The notes beneath the pieces were generated by a model that was not told the origin of the DNA, made no database searches, and was given only the letters and a program-made list of their open reading frames with translations. This document shows, piece by piece, positions 7,585-16,968 of a stretch of 64,000 nucleotides of DNA. The stretch is from Parablautia sp. Marseille-Q6255 (lineage in GTDB: Bacteria > Bacillota > Clostridia > Lachnospirales > Lachnospiraceae), in the NCBI RefSeq assembly GCF_951230155.1, contig NZ_CATNVD010000009.1, positions 103,420 through 167,419 on the forward strand, given 5' to 3'. A program made the position numbers and the translations under genes. Positions within the stretch are counted from its first letter, which is position 1; each line of letters starts with the position of its first letter.

Positions 7585-7965
7585 ATGATCGGGATAGACT
7601 TACAGAATCGCAGACCGATTTACGAGCAGGTCGTAGAGCGGTTCCAGACACTGATCGTGAGCGGTGTGCTGGAGCCTGACAGTCAGATGCCTTCGGTCCG
7701 TTCTCTTGCCATGGAGCTTTCAATCAATCCGAATACGATACAGAAGGCATACAGCGTGCTGGAGCAGGAGGGATACATCTATCCGGTGAAGGGACGGGGA
7801 AATTTTGTTTCGGGGAATGAAGGGTTGAAGGTGAAAAAGCAGGAGAGCATTTTTACGGCGCTGAAGGAGCTGGTGGGAAAAGGCAGGGAGCTGGATATTC
7901 CATGTGACGCATTTGTGGAAAAGACAAGAGAATTTTACCTGGAGGGAGGAAGAAAGCAGGTATGA
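7585..7965 (+). CDS. GntR-family transcriptional regulator, YtrA subfamily
   Basis: A 126-residue DNA-binding protein with the GntR winged helix at residues of about 10-75 (PIYEQVVERFQTLIVSG, then MPSVRSLAMELSINPNTIQK) and only a short helical tail instead of a large ligand domain, which defines the YtrA group. ATG 7585 follows the strong GGAGGAGGGGG site; the frame upstream is noncoding. Its stop overlaps the next ABC ATPase start as ATGA. Family knowledge: YtrA-type repressors control an adjacent ABC transporter and are often relieved by envelope-active antibiotics. The perfect palindrome at 7485-7511 fits autoregulation. Confidence 0.93.
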   Translation: MIGIDLQNRRPIYEQVVERFQTLIVSGVLEPDSQMPSVRSLAMELSINPNTIQKAYSVLEQEGYIYPVKGRGNFVSGNEGLKVKKQESIFTALKELVGKGRELDIPCDAFVEKTREFYLEGGRKQV

Positions 7966-8864
7966 TAAAGATAGAAGATGTGACAAAGAGCTTCGGGGAT
8001 ATTCTGGCGTTGGATCATGTGCATGCGCAGATCCATGAGAACAGTATCTTTGGACTGGTCGGGACGAACGGAGCAGGAAAGAGTACCATGCTGCGGGTAG
8101 CAGCCGGAGTGCTGCAGCCGGAGGGCGGCCGCGTGCTGATCGATGAGCTTCCTGTATGGGAAAATCCGCAGGCAAAGGAAAAAATCTGTTTCCTTCCTGA
8201 TACGGCATGGTTTTTTCCGAATGCCACGGCAAATATGATGCGTGATTATTATAAGATCGTATATCCGGATTTTATGGAGGAGCGGTTTGATGAGCTGCTT
8301 GCAAAATTTGATCTGGATCCGAAGCGGAAGCTTGCGACATTTTCCAAGGGAATGAAAAAGCAGGTATCCGTTTTGCTGGGGATCTGTGCAAATACAGAGT
8401 ATCTGTTCTGTGATGAGACATTTGACGGCCTGGATCCCGTGATGCGGCAGACCGTGAAGAGCCTTTTTGCAGCTGAGATCCTGAACCGCAAATTTACACC
8501 GGTCATTGCCTCGCACAGCTTAAGAGAGATCGAGGATATCTGCGACCATATCGGTCTGCTGCACAAGGGCGGGATCCTGTTTGCAAAGGATCTCGATGAG
8601 ATGAAGCTTGGCATCCACAAGGTACAGTGCGTGATCCCGGATCCGAAGAAGGAGGAGGAACTCTTTTCGGAGCTGGAGGTATTAAAACATGAAAAGAGGG
8701 GATCTTTGCTGACCGTGATCGCGCGGGGCAAATACGACGAGGTGCTGGCGCGGATCGAGGCAAAGCAGCCGCTGTTTTGTGAGATCCTGCCGCTTACTCT
8801 GGAAGAAATTTTTATCAGTGAGACGGAGGTAGTTGGATATGATATCAAAAATCTCGTTTTCTAA
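7962..8864 (+). CDS. ABC transporter ATP-binding protein, YtrB/CcmA-like
   Basis: ATPase of a YtrA-controlled exporter, 300 aa. Walker A GTNGAGKST, signature FSKGMKKQ and Walker B EYLFCDETFDGL are present, with a SHSL switch histidine. The C-terminal 80 residues form the extension common in ABC-2 exporter ATPases. It overlaps the regulator upstream (ATGA) and the permease downstream by 26 bases, so all three are translated together. The substrate is unknown; related systems handle peptide antibiotics or cell-envelope compounds. Confidence 0.92.
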   Translation: MIKIEDVTKSFGDILALDHVHAQIHENSIFGLVGTNGAGKSTMLRVAAGVLQPEGGRVLIDELPVWENPQAKEKICFLPDTAWFFPNATANMMRDYYKIVYPDFMEERFDELLAKFDLDPKRKLATFSKGMKKQVSVLLGICANTEYLFCDETFDGLDPVMRQTVKSLFAAEILNRKFTPVIASHSLREIEDICDHIGLLHKGGILFAKDLDEMKLGIHKVQCVIPDPKKEEELFSELEVLKHEKRGSLLTVIARGKYDEVLARIEAKQPLFCEILPLTLEEIFISETEVVGYDIKNLVF

Positions 8865-10644
8865 GCTCGTGCGCGATGAGCTGCGCAAGCTGAACTGGCT
8901 GCTGGCAGTGCAGATGCTGGTATTTGGACTGCTGATCCCATTTCGTGTGCTGATCGAGCTGTCCGTACAGCGTCCGCGTTTTTTTTCAGAGGGAGTGAGT
9001 CTTCAGGAAGTGTTTTACAGCAGCATCGGTCTGGGACATCCGGAAAATACGATGTTTATCCTGATGGCGGGCGTGGTCTGTGCGATCAGTGCATTTTCCT
9101 ACGTCCATTCCGCGGAAAAGCTGGACTTTTTTCATAGCCTGCCGATCAAACGGGAGCGCCTGTTCGCGGCGAAATATCTGGGCAGTGTGCTTACCTTTGC
9201 GGCAGCATACATACTCAGCCAGGCGGCGGCTCTTGTGATCGGTGCGGCGTACGGCGTATGTTCTGCAAAAATCGTTTTTGAGATGGCCTTGGCTACGGTG
9301 GAGGGGATCCTGTGTTTTCTTTGCAGCTATGCAGGGACACTGGTTGCAGTGATGCTGACCGGAAAACTTCTTGCTACATTTCTGGCAGTCGGTGTGCTGG
9401 GCGCTTACTTTCCGCTTATCTGGGTCCTGAAGATCGGGATGCAGGAGCTCTTTTACTATACGGCGCTTGCCAGTGATATGTCAGGCGTAAACAGTACGGA
9501 TATTCTGATGTGCAGCTCCCCGTGGGCATTTGCGGCATTCCACAAACGGGGGATGGTAAAGGGGATCACAGGCACCATGCCAAGCCTTGCGGGGCTGTGC
9601 CAGCTCCTTGCAGTGGCAGCCGTGTTCTCCTTACTGGCGCTGGCGCTTTATCGTGCAAGAAAAACAGAGGCTGCCGGCAATGCGATCGCATTTCGCAAGG
9701 TAGAGGGGATTGCAAAAGTGCTGCTGATGATACCGGCTGCTCTGTGCGCGGGAGTAGTCGCATACGCGAGCTTTTATTCTCCGGTGTGGGAGTTCTTCTT
9801 TATCCTGTTTTTTGGAGCGCTGGGCTGTATGATCATCGAATTCATTTATCGCAGCGATATCCGCCAGGTGCTTGCGCATAAAAGCCATATGCTGATCACA
9901 GTTGTCGTAGCGTCTGCCGTGTTTTTTGCCTGCCGATACGATGTGACAGGATTTAATACCTACCTTCCCGAAAAAGATGAGGTGGAGGCGATGGCAGTGT
10001 ATCATTATGATATGTTCGGCGTAGAGAATGAAGGAAAAGATGAACATAAGGTACTGGATGCGCTTGCGATAGAGGACTTTACCCCCGTCTATGAGATGGC
10101 AAAGGCCGGTATAGAGCAGACGCCATCAGCGGACTGGACCGATGAGAGGGAGATCAAAGTAAAATACTGTCTGAAAAACGGAACATCCGTATATCGGAGG
10201 TACAGGATCGACCAGGAACTGTACTACGAAAAGATGGACGAATTGCAGAAGCAAGAAGATTTTCGTACACTGTGCTATCCGATCCTGACCTGGGAGGATA
10301 CGCAGCAGATTTCCTCTCTGGAGTTCTCTGTATATACAGGTGATCTGGAGACCCTGGGCCTTTCTGATATAAAGAGAAGCGATCAGGAGATATCTGACTC
10401 GGAAGCGGAATTTACTTTGCATATCAGTGGAAAAGACATGGATCAGGTGATCGAGGCATATCGCAAAGACCTTGAAACCGTATCGTATTCAGAACTGCAG
10501 AGTTATGAAATGTGTCTGAGATTTTATAAAAAAGATGGAACAAGCGGCGGGTGCTACTATGTATCTGACGGGTGTGAGAATACGCTGAAGGTGATACAGG
10601 AAATCTTTCATAGAAAAACATCCGGGAAGACAGCAGGAAAATAA
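8839..10644 (+). CDS. ABC-2-type exporter permease with large C-terminal domain
   Basis: A 601-residue membrane partner of the preceding ATPase. ATG 8839 is chosen over an in-frame TTG at 8833 because GGAGGT lies 8 bases before it. The N-terminal two thirds hold several hydrophobic segments, with the motif HSLPIKRERLFAAKYLG typical of ABC-2 permeases after the second segment. Residues after about 360 are hydrophilic and acidic, apart from one membrane segment near 350-367, and probably form an extracytoplasmic domain that could sense or bind the exported compound. The operon ends at a terminator about 30 bp downstream. Confidence 0.87.
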   Translation: MISKISFSKLVRDELRKLNWLLAVQMLVFGLLIPFRVLIELSVQRPRFFSEGVSLQEVFYSSIGLGHPENTMFILMAGVVCAISAFSYVHSAEKLDFFHSLPIKRERLFAAKYLGSVLTFAAAYILSQAAALVIGAAYGVCSAKIVFEMALATVEGILCFLCSYAGTLVAVMLTGKLLATFLAVGVLGAYFPLIWVLKIGMQELFYYTALASDMSGVNSTDILMCSSPWAFAAFHKRGMVKGITGTMPSLAGLCQLLAVAAVFSLLALALYRARKTEAAGNAIAFRKVEGIAKVLLMIPAALCAGVVAYASFYSPVWEFFFILFFGALGCMIIEFIYRSDIRQVLAHKSHMLITVVVASAVFFACRYDVTGFNTYLPEKDEVEAMAVYHYDMFGVENEGKDEHKVLDALAIEDFTPVYEMAKAGIEQTPSADWTDEREIKVKYCLKNGTSVYRRYRIDQELYYEKMDELQKQEDFRTLCYPILTWEDTQQISSLEFSVYTGDLETLGLSDIKRSDQEISDSEAEFTLHISGKDMDQVIEAYRKDLETVSYSELQSYEMCLRFYKKDGTSGGCYYVSDGCENTLKVIQEIFHRKTSGKTAGK

Positions 10645-10672
10645 AACAGACAGAAAAACAGCTTATATTTTG

Positions 10673-10726
10673 AAAAGACTCCATTTCAGTGACCGGGTAA
10701 TCCCGATGCTGAAGCGGGGTCTTTTT
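10673..10726 (+). terminator. Terminator of the YtrA-type operon
   Basis: AAAAGACTCC pairs with GGGGTCTTTT, with further pairing inside, and a T5 run follows. Confidence 0.8.
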
Positions 10727-10840
10727 GCACTTTCCCTGTCTTTTGTTTTGCACATTACAGTGCTATAATAAGAACAATTGGAAAAATATACCTAAACGCG
10801 TATAAAACCGGAGTGAAGAAAAAACAGCAGAGAGGAAGCA

Positions 10841-11830
10841 GTGCGTATGGGAAACAGGCTTTTTATGTTGTGTGCGGTGGCGGCAGCGGCGATGCTCCTG
10901 CCGGGCTGTGCGGTGCAGGAGGAAGAAGAGGATATCACAATAGCAGTCAGTACGATCGGTCCGACCCATGCATGGGCAGAGGGCGTATATTATTATGCCA
11001 AAGAGGAGCTTGCGCGCGTGGCAAAGGAGAATGGCTGGGAGACGGTGTGTGTGACAGCAGATGATTCCAATGAGCAGTCTAAGCAGGTGGTGGAGCTGGT
11101 GAACCAGGAGGTGGACTGTCTGGTACTGCTTCCGATGGACGGCGCTTCCCTGAAGACAGCGGGGATCGCTGTACAGAAGGCGGATATTCCGCTTGTGATC
11201 TTTGACCGGGAAATCCCGGATTTTACGCCTGCGGCTACGGTGAAGGGGGACAATCCGGGGATCGGGATACAGACCGCTGAATTTTTTAACAATTATTTTC
11301 CGGAGGGTACGGTCGTCCTGGAGCTGATGGGAGATACGTCTACGGTTCCCTTCCAGAGAACAGACGGTTTTGATGAGACGCTTGACGATGACTTTGAAAA
11401 GATCCAGGTAGGATATACAGGCTGGCAGCGGGAGGATACGAGCAGGTTGTTTAAGGAGTGGATCCAGAAACAGCCCGCCCAGGTCAGGAGGAGCGTAGGC
11501 GCGATCTTTACACATGATGACGAGATCGCTCTCGGTGTGCTTGACGTACTGGACGAGTATAAAGAGCAGGGGATCGAGAAAAAGATGTTTCCGAATCTGG
11601 AGGTGATCGCCGGCTCGTCAGGTTCGCAGGAAATGTACCGGAGGATCCAGACAGAGGAGGATTACGTCCTGCTGTCGATGAGCTACTGGCCGCAGATGGT
11701 CCGGCAGGCGATCTGTGTCGGGGAAAGTATCCTGAAAGAAGAGACGTATGAGGAGATGACGATCGTACCGACGGTACTGGTAGGGAAGGATCAGGTAGAG
11801 CAGTATTTGAATGAGGAGCTGCCGTTTTAG
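10841..11830 (+). CDS. Sugar-binding lipoprotein, periplasmic-binding family 4, probable sensor component
   Basis: A 329-residue lipoprotein with lipobox LLPGC and a RbsB-like fold (DITIAVSTIGPTHAW at the start of the mature part; KGDNPGIGIQTAEFF later). Either the GTG at 10841 or the ATG at 10847 could be the start; the AGAGGA site suits both. It is related to the binding protein at 16969 (shared VKGDN..GIG and THDDEIA..VL). However, it is grouped with the YesN/YesM regulators 32 bp downstream rather than with the transporter genes, as seen for sensory binding proteins such as XylFII of clostridia. A role as the extracellular sugar receptor of the kinase is inference; it could also feed the transporter. 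Confidence 0.85.
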   Translation: MRMGNRLFMLCAVAAAAMLLPGCAVQEEEEDITIAVSTIGPTHAWAEGVYYYAKEELARVAKENGWETVCVTADDSNEQSKQVVELVNQEVDCLVLLPMDGASLKTAGIAVQKADIPLVIFDREIPDFTPAATVKGDNPGIGIQTAEFFNNYFPEGTVVLELMGDTSTVPFQRTDGFDETLDDDFEKIQVGYTGWQREDTSRLFKEWIQKQPAQVRRSVGAIFTHDDEIALGVLDVLDEYKEQGIEKKMFPNLEVIAGSSGSQEMYRRIQTEEDYVLLSMSYWPQMVRQAICVGESILKEETYEEMTIVPTVLVGKDQVEQYLNEELPF

Positions 11831-11862
11831 AATCTGTACAGGTGAAAGAAAGGAACAGGAAA

Positions 11863-13458
11863 ATGTATCAGCTGGTAATTGTGGATGATGAATATACGAT
11901 ACGGGATGGGATGTGCAATTATATTGACTGGGAATCAATGGGATTTACGGTGGCGGCCGATTTTGAGGATGGGAAGGAGACCATAGAGTATCTGAAAGAG
12001 CATCCGGTGGACGTCGTGCTCACAGATATCGAGATGGCGGAGGTATCCGGGCTTGAGCTGGCGAAATATATAAAAGAAAGTCAGCTTCCGTGCAGGGTGA
12101 TCATCCTGAGCGGATACAGAGAATTTGAGTATGCCAGAAAAGCGATCGAGTATGATGTGGAGCACTATATCCTCAAGCCGATCCGGATGGATGAGCTGCA
12201 GAGTGTGTTTGCAAATGTAAAAGAAAAGCTGGATGAGTCCAGACGGATGCGCGAGCAGCGGATAGGGAAGGAAAAGGAGTTCCAGGAGATCCTGCCGGAG
12301 CTTCAGGAGCAGTTCTGGGTCAGTATTCTTGTGGGAGGTCTGCGCGGCAGAGACAGCATCCTGCGCAAGAAGGAGCTTCTGTCTCTTGACTTCAGTATGG
12401 ATGCGCCGTGCGCGATCGTCAATGTGACGCTGGAGATGAGCCCGGATACGAATGAGCTGTATTACCAGCAGAGGGATAACCGATATAATCTGATGAATAA
12501 TATTTTTGGGGTGCATAATGAGGGGCTGTCCTATTATCCGGTATATCTTTCTGCAGATATTTTAAAGGTGATCGTCACAGCCCGCAGAGAATGTACGGTG
12601 GAGGCTTTTGATGAAAAGCTGCTCGCACAGCTTGCGCGTAAAAAGGAGGCGATCCAGACGCTGCTGACCCTTAATATGGAAGCGACCGTGGAGGCGCGCT
12701 TTTCGACGATCACAGATCTGGCGGAGAATAAATATTCGCTTCAGATGCATGCGCAGGAGAGCGGGCACAGCCGTACAGGCAATACCAGAAGCATCCGGCT
12801 TGTGCAGGAGGACTACGACAGGCTGCAGCAGAAATACAGACTGCTCATGGAGATGATCAGTGACGGGGATTTTGAAGGTCTGGAAGAGCTGGTGGAGAAT
12901 CTGATCTATGAATTCCGCAGCTTTCCGCTGGAGCAGGTCAAGCAGTTTATGGTAGATATGTTCTCTATGCTTACCAGTCGGATGATGAAAATGGGCGGGA
13001 GCTTCTGGCAGGATGTAAAGGAGATCATGGATTATCAAAGAGTCATGGAGGCAAAGGACAAAAAGCGGATGAAGGAGGTCTGCCTGGAACTGCTCAAACA
13101 AGTGATCGCAGTAATGGAAAACAGGCAGAGCGAGGTGTCCAGAAATATCATTGACCGGGCAGCCGAATATATGAGACAGAATTTTGCAGGCTCGATATCG
13201 CTGGAATCTCTGGCGGACCAGTATTACCTGAACCCGACCTACTTTAGCAGGATGTTCCGCCAGCATATGGGAGTTACATTTACCGATTATCTAATCGAGC
13301 TGCGGATGGAGCGGGCAAAGGAGCTGCTGCGCCAGGGCAGGTATAAGGTCTACGAGGTCAGCAGCAGGGTCGGATATACGAGTGACAAGTATTTCTGCCG
13401 CGTGTTTAAACAGTATACGGGACAGTCACCGACAGAATACAGCAGGAGCAGAGCATGA
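11863..13458 (+). CDS. YesN-type response regulator with AraC DNA-binding domain
   Basis: A 531-residue cytosolic regulator. The receiver domain (1-120) has acidic residues DDE at 8-10, phosphoacceptor D55 in VVLTDIEM, and the conserved lysine in ILKPIR. A middle region of about 290 residues links to a C-terminal AraC helix-turn-helix pair (about 430-531) with YLNPTYFSRMFRQHMG and VGYTSDKYFCRVFKQYTGQS. ATG 11863 is preferred over a GTG at 11842 because AGGAACAGGA lies just upstream. It overlaps the kinase gene by ATGA. Expected role: activate the sugar transport and catabolic genes that follow. Confidence 0.94.
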   Translation: MYQLVIVDDEYTIRDGMCNYIDWESMGFTVAADFEDGKETIEYLKEHPVDVVLTDIEMAEVSGLELAKYIKESQLPCRVIILSGYREFEYARKAIEYDVEHYILKPIRMDELQSVFANVKEKLDESRRMREQRIGKEKEFQEILPELQEQFWVSILVGGLRGRDSILRKKELLSLDFSMDAPCAIVNVTLEMSPDTNELYYQQRDNRYNLMNNIFGVHNEGLSYYPVYLSADILKVIVTARRECTVEAFDEKLLAQLARKKEAIQTLLTLNMEATVEARFSTITDLAENKYSLQMHAQESGHSRTGNTRSIRLVQEDYDRLQQKYRLLMEMISDGDFEGLEELVENLIYEFRSFPLEQVKQFMVDMFSMLTSRMMKMGGSFWQDVKEIMDYQRVMEAKDKKRMKEVCLELLKQVIAVMENRQSEVSRNIIDRAAEYMRQNFAGSISLESLADQYYLNPTYFSRMFRQHMGVTFTDYLIELRMERAKELLRQGRYKVYEVSSRVGYTSDKYFCRVFKQYTGQSPTEYSRSRA

Positions 13459-15275
13459 AAGAGAAAAAGACAAATATATTGCTGCGGCTGCTGGGAGATT
13501 ATCGGTTTAACAGTATTCTGGTAAAAAATTTTTTCAGTATCCTGCTGGTGCTTTTATGCACCTTTGCCGTAGTGATCTGGCAGGTATCCAGAAAGATTGA
13601 CGATGTGATCGAGTCTGAGGTAAAGACAATGAGCCGCAATGCCTTAAATCAGACAAAGGAGCGGATAGACACTCTGATGAACGAGGTGGTGCAGATTTCA
13701 GGACAGATGTCTTTGGATGAGGATATTTTGAGATTCCTGCTTCCGGAGGCAGACGGCAGCCGAAATAAGGAAGCTACACTGGCGGCGAAGGAACAGATCC
13801 GGATGTATGCCGGTATTTTTGATTACATTGATTCTATTTATGTATATGCCAATAAGACGCAGTACGTGGTTACGAGTGACGGCGGCGGACCGCTGGAGGA
13901 GTTTGACGATCTGACCTGGTACAGCAATCTCACAGAGCGCGTCTATGAGCCGGGCAGGATGATCAGCCGCCAGAAAAAGCCCGGGTTCCCGTATCTGCTG
14001 TCGTATATCCAGCCGATCCGGCTGACCCAGATGCAGTTTCTTGGCGGGATCATTGTCAACATCGACGCAGACCGGATGGATGAGCAGATGGCGGTCGACG
14101 AGACAGAGGCTCTGTTTGTGGTAGATGACAGAGATAACGTGATCTTCAGCAATCAGCAGGACGATCTGATGAAGAAATGGAACGAGCTGCCTTTTTATCC
14201 TCTGCTGGATAAGGAGCTTGCGGTAGGTACGCAGGTCGTAGAGACCCAGGAGGGGGAGCAGATATTTACGGTGCTGCATTCCTCTGATTTTAAGTGGAGA
14301 TACGTTTCGGTTGTGCCGATGGATAAGTACAAGGAGTATGAGGGAGACTTCCGGCATTTTTATCTGCTGATCACGATGCTGATCCTCGCGCTGTCCGTAG
14401 TTGCAGCGGTGCTGATCTCGATCTACAGCTATACGCCGGTTAAAAATATTCTGAACCTTCTGAAAAATCCGGACAGATATGAGCCTCTTGTTGATACGGG
14501 ACCGGGCTTCCGCCAGGATGAGATCCAGGAGATCACAGGAAATATCGTAAGGAATTTTTATTCAAACAAGCAGATGCAAAAGGAGCTGGAGACGTATCTG
14601 AATGTGGTGAATAAGGCGCAGCTTGCGGCGCTTCAGGCGCAGATCAGCCCGCATTTCCTTTTTAATACGCTGGAAAATTTAAGATGGAGAGCGATCGCGA
14701 TCTGCAAGGGAGACAATGAGGTGTCGCAGATCATCTTAAACCTTTCGGAGATGCTTCGGATCAGTCTGGATAACAGCCGGCAGATCGTGTCTATAGAGGA
14801 GGAGATCAAAAATGCGCGGCTGTATATAGAGATCCTGCAGCTTCGCTATGCAGACAAGATCCGCGTGGAATGGGATGTTGCGAAGGAGCTGACGAACTGT
14901 CAGATCGTGAAGGTCAGTCTCCAGCCGCTGATCGAAAATGCCGTGTATCACGGGATCAAGCCGATGCGCGGGCAGGGGATCATTTCTATCCGGGTATATC
15001 AGGAGGGCAGCCGTGTGAAGATACAGGTCAGTGACAACGGAGTGGGAATGTCACAGGAGGAATGCAGGCTGCTGAATGAGGATCTGAAGGGCGGCTATGA
15101 GCTCAAGGAGGGGCATATCGGAGTCAGGAATGTAGCGCAGCGGCTGAAACTGATCCTCGGAGAGGACGCTCAGATGTCTTTGCGCAGCAGTCCCGGGGAG
15201 GGAACGACAGTTACGATCGGACTTTCGCTGCGCTTTGTTGACAATCATGTGGAAAAGCAAGGAGAAAACAGATGA
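13455..15275 (+). CDS. YesM/LytS-type sensor histidine kinase
   Basis: A 606-residue membrane kinase. TM1 at about 25-43 and TM2 at about 302-322 bracket a Cache-like extracellular sensor of 255 residues. The His_kinase domain has the phosphoacceptor in LQAQISPHFLFNTL (H400). The ATPase part has NAVYHGIKP, SDNGVGM and GVRNVAQRLKLILG. It starts in the stop codon of the response regulator (ATGA), and its own stop overlaps the next start the same way, so kinase, regulator and the membrane-anchored binding protein form one translation unit. Confidence 0.94.
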   Translation: MKEKKTNILLRLLGDYRFNSILVKNFFSILLVLLCTFAVVIWQVSRKIDDVIESEVKTMSRNALNQTKERIDTLMNEVVQISGQMSLDEDILRFLLPEADGSRNKEATLAAKEQIRMYAGIFDYIDSIYVYANKTQYVVTSDGGGPLEEFDDLTWYSNLTERVYEPGRMISRQKKPGFPYLLSYIQPIRLTQMQFLGGIIVNIDADRMDEQMAVDETEALFVVDDRDNVIFSNQQDDLMKKWNELPFYPLLDKELAVGTQVVETQEGEQIFTVLHSSDFKWRYVSVVPMDKYKEYEGDFRHFYLLITMLILALSVVAAVLISIYSYTPVKNILNLLKNPDRYEPLVDTGPGFRQDEIQEITGNIVRNFYSNKQMQKELETYLNVVNKAQLAALQAQISPHFLFNTLENLRWRAIAICKGDNEVSQIILNLSEMLRISLDNSRQIVSIEEEIKNARLYIEILQLRYADKIRVEWDVAKELTNCQIVKVSLQPLIENAVYHGIKPMRGQGIISIRVYQEGSRVKIQVSDNGVGMSQEECRLLNEDLKGGYELKEGHIGVRNVAQRLKLILGEDAQMSLRSSPGEGTTVTIGLSLRFVDNHVEKQGENR

Positions 15276-16798
15276 AGCGGTGGATAATTGCGGGCATATT
15301 GTGTCTTCTGGCAGGAGCGGGGATCTGGAGCCTTTGCGTAAATGGGCGCAGAGTCCGCGAGGAGGATGAGGTACAAGAAGAGGTCACGCTGAAGTGGATG
15401 ATCTATGGAGAAAAACACAAAGAGACGGACCGGGTGTTTGCCCTGTTTAATAAGGAGCTGCAGAACTACCTCCCCGGTGTGTCTGTGGAATTTGAGCTCG
15501 TAGAGAAGGATGACTACAAAGAAAAGTGGGACATGAAGATGGCGACGAACGAGCGCCTTGATCTGGCCTGGTTTGGAAATGAGGTCCTGAACTATACAGA
15601 AGAGGTAAAAAAAGGCTCGCTGATGGCGCTTGATTATCTGCTGGAGGCAAATGGAGCCGCGCTTTGGCAGCAGATCCCGCAAGCTCTGTGGCAGCGCGAG
15701 AGGCGTGACGGAAATATTTACGGGATACCTGTGCCGGGGCCCCTGTACCGGCAGAATTACGTTGTGGTGGCAAATAAAATGCTGATGGAGCGGTTTGGGG
15801 ATATGGATGAGATCGTGCGCGTCAATCAGGAAAACCGCCATACGAACCGGGAGTGCTTTGCTGTGTTTGAGGATTTTCTGCGGCAGGCGAAGGAAAATAA
15901 TGCCATAGGGACGGGAGTTTCTTATGAGAGTATGTGCAGGCTGGCGGATAAGGGCTATGAGGGGATCTATGGTGCGGATTCTCCGTTTGTGATCTCTGTT
16001 TTTGATAAAAATCTGACGGTATGTAATAAATATGCGCTGGATTCCTGGCGATCCTGCTTTGAGACGATGGCGCAGTGGTACAGGCTTGGCTATATCCGGG
16101 AGGATGTTATGAATCTTCTGGACCCGGACAGCGAGGACGGAAAGCTCAAGGGAAGCATTCTTTTTCTGGATACGTGTGAAGAGAGCGGAACGCAGGCAGA
16201 TCAGACCCACACAGAGTATGAGGCAGTGCGGGGAGAGCTGGACGGGTATCGCTATATTTCATATGACGGATGCAGAAATTCGCTTGTGATCCCGAAAAGC
16301 GCGCTGTATCCGCAGCAGGCAATGGAGCTGGTCAGCCTGCTGAGCACACAGGAAGGGCAGGAGCTGTACCGTCTGCTGGCCAATGGAGTGGAAAAGCAGC
16401 ACTACATCAAAATAGAGGACTCTGTTATTGCGCGGATGTCGGACAATGATCAATCCTATCTGTACGAGGTGGCTCCGGGGGCGATCGGAAATGTATTTCA
16501 AAATTATGAGACGCACAGCGGCGAGTTTGAGGAGATACGCAGATACAATGAGGAAGCGATCCTTTCTCCGCTTGACGGTTTTAATCTGGATACGCGTATG
16601 ATCGCGCTGGAGCTTGCGAAGGTGGACCTTGTCGTAAAGAAATACAGGGAAGAGCTGTGCCGCGGGACGAGCGGGGACTGGGAGGCCCTGTATGAGGACT
16701 TTCTGGACGAGATGAAAGAGGCAGGCTCAGATAAGATCATCGAGGAGATCCAGGAGCAGGTCGACAGCTTTCGCCGGGAAAAAGAAGAGCAGGGATAA
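15272..16798 (+). CDS. Membrane-anchored family 1 solute-binding protein (DUF3502-like C-terminus)
   Basis: A 508-residue extracytoplasmic binding protein with an N-terminal hydrophobic segment (about 4-22) but no convincing lipobox, so it is probably held by an uncleaved anchor. The body is a family 1 (MalE-like) fold. The final 100 residues (SPLDGFNLDTRMI and later EAGSDKIIEEIQEQVD) match the DUF3502 end found in Lachnospiraceae and Paenibacillus binding proteins. It overlaps the kinase gene by ATGA and has no transporter partners of its own family nearby, suggesting a sensory or accessory role next to the kinase. That role is inference; it might instead feed a distant importer. Confidence 0.82.
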   Translation: MKRWIIAGILCLLAGAGIWSLCVNGRRVREEDEVQEEVTLKWMIYGEKHKETDRVFALFNKELQNYLPGVSVEFELVEKDDYKEKWDMKMATNERLDLAWFGNEVLNYTEEVKKGSLMALDYLLEANGAALWQQIPQALWQRERRDGNIYGIPVPGPLYRQNYVVVANKMLMERFGDMDEIVRVNQENRHTNRECFAVFEDFLRQAKENNAIGTGVSYESMCRLADKGYEGIYGADSPFVISVFDKNLTVCNKYALDSWRSCFETMAQWYRLGYIREDVMNLLDPDSEDGKLKGSILFLDTCEESGTQADQTHTEYEAVRGELDGYRYISYDGCRNSLVIPKSALYPQQAMELVSLLSTQEGQELYRLLANGVEKQHYIKIEDSVIARMSDNDQSYLYEVAPGAIGNVFQNYETHSGEFEEIRRYNEEAILSPLDGFNLDTRMIALELAKVDLVVKKYREELCRGTSGDWEALYEDFLDEMKEAGSDKIIEEIQEQVDSFRREKEEQG

Positions 16799-16968
16799 AA
16801 AAGGATACGAAAAGATACGAAAGTAAAAATCAGATACCTTCTGTGTGCTGCGCAGTTGTCATGAGACAGTACGATAATCATGAAGATATACCTCCGTTTT
16901 CAAAAAACAGTGTTATAGTAGAAGTACGAAGAACGTGTGAAACAATAACACAAAAAGGAGGAATTCAT

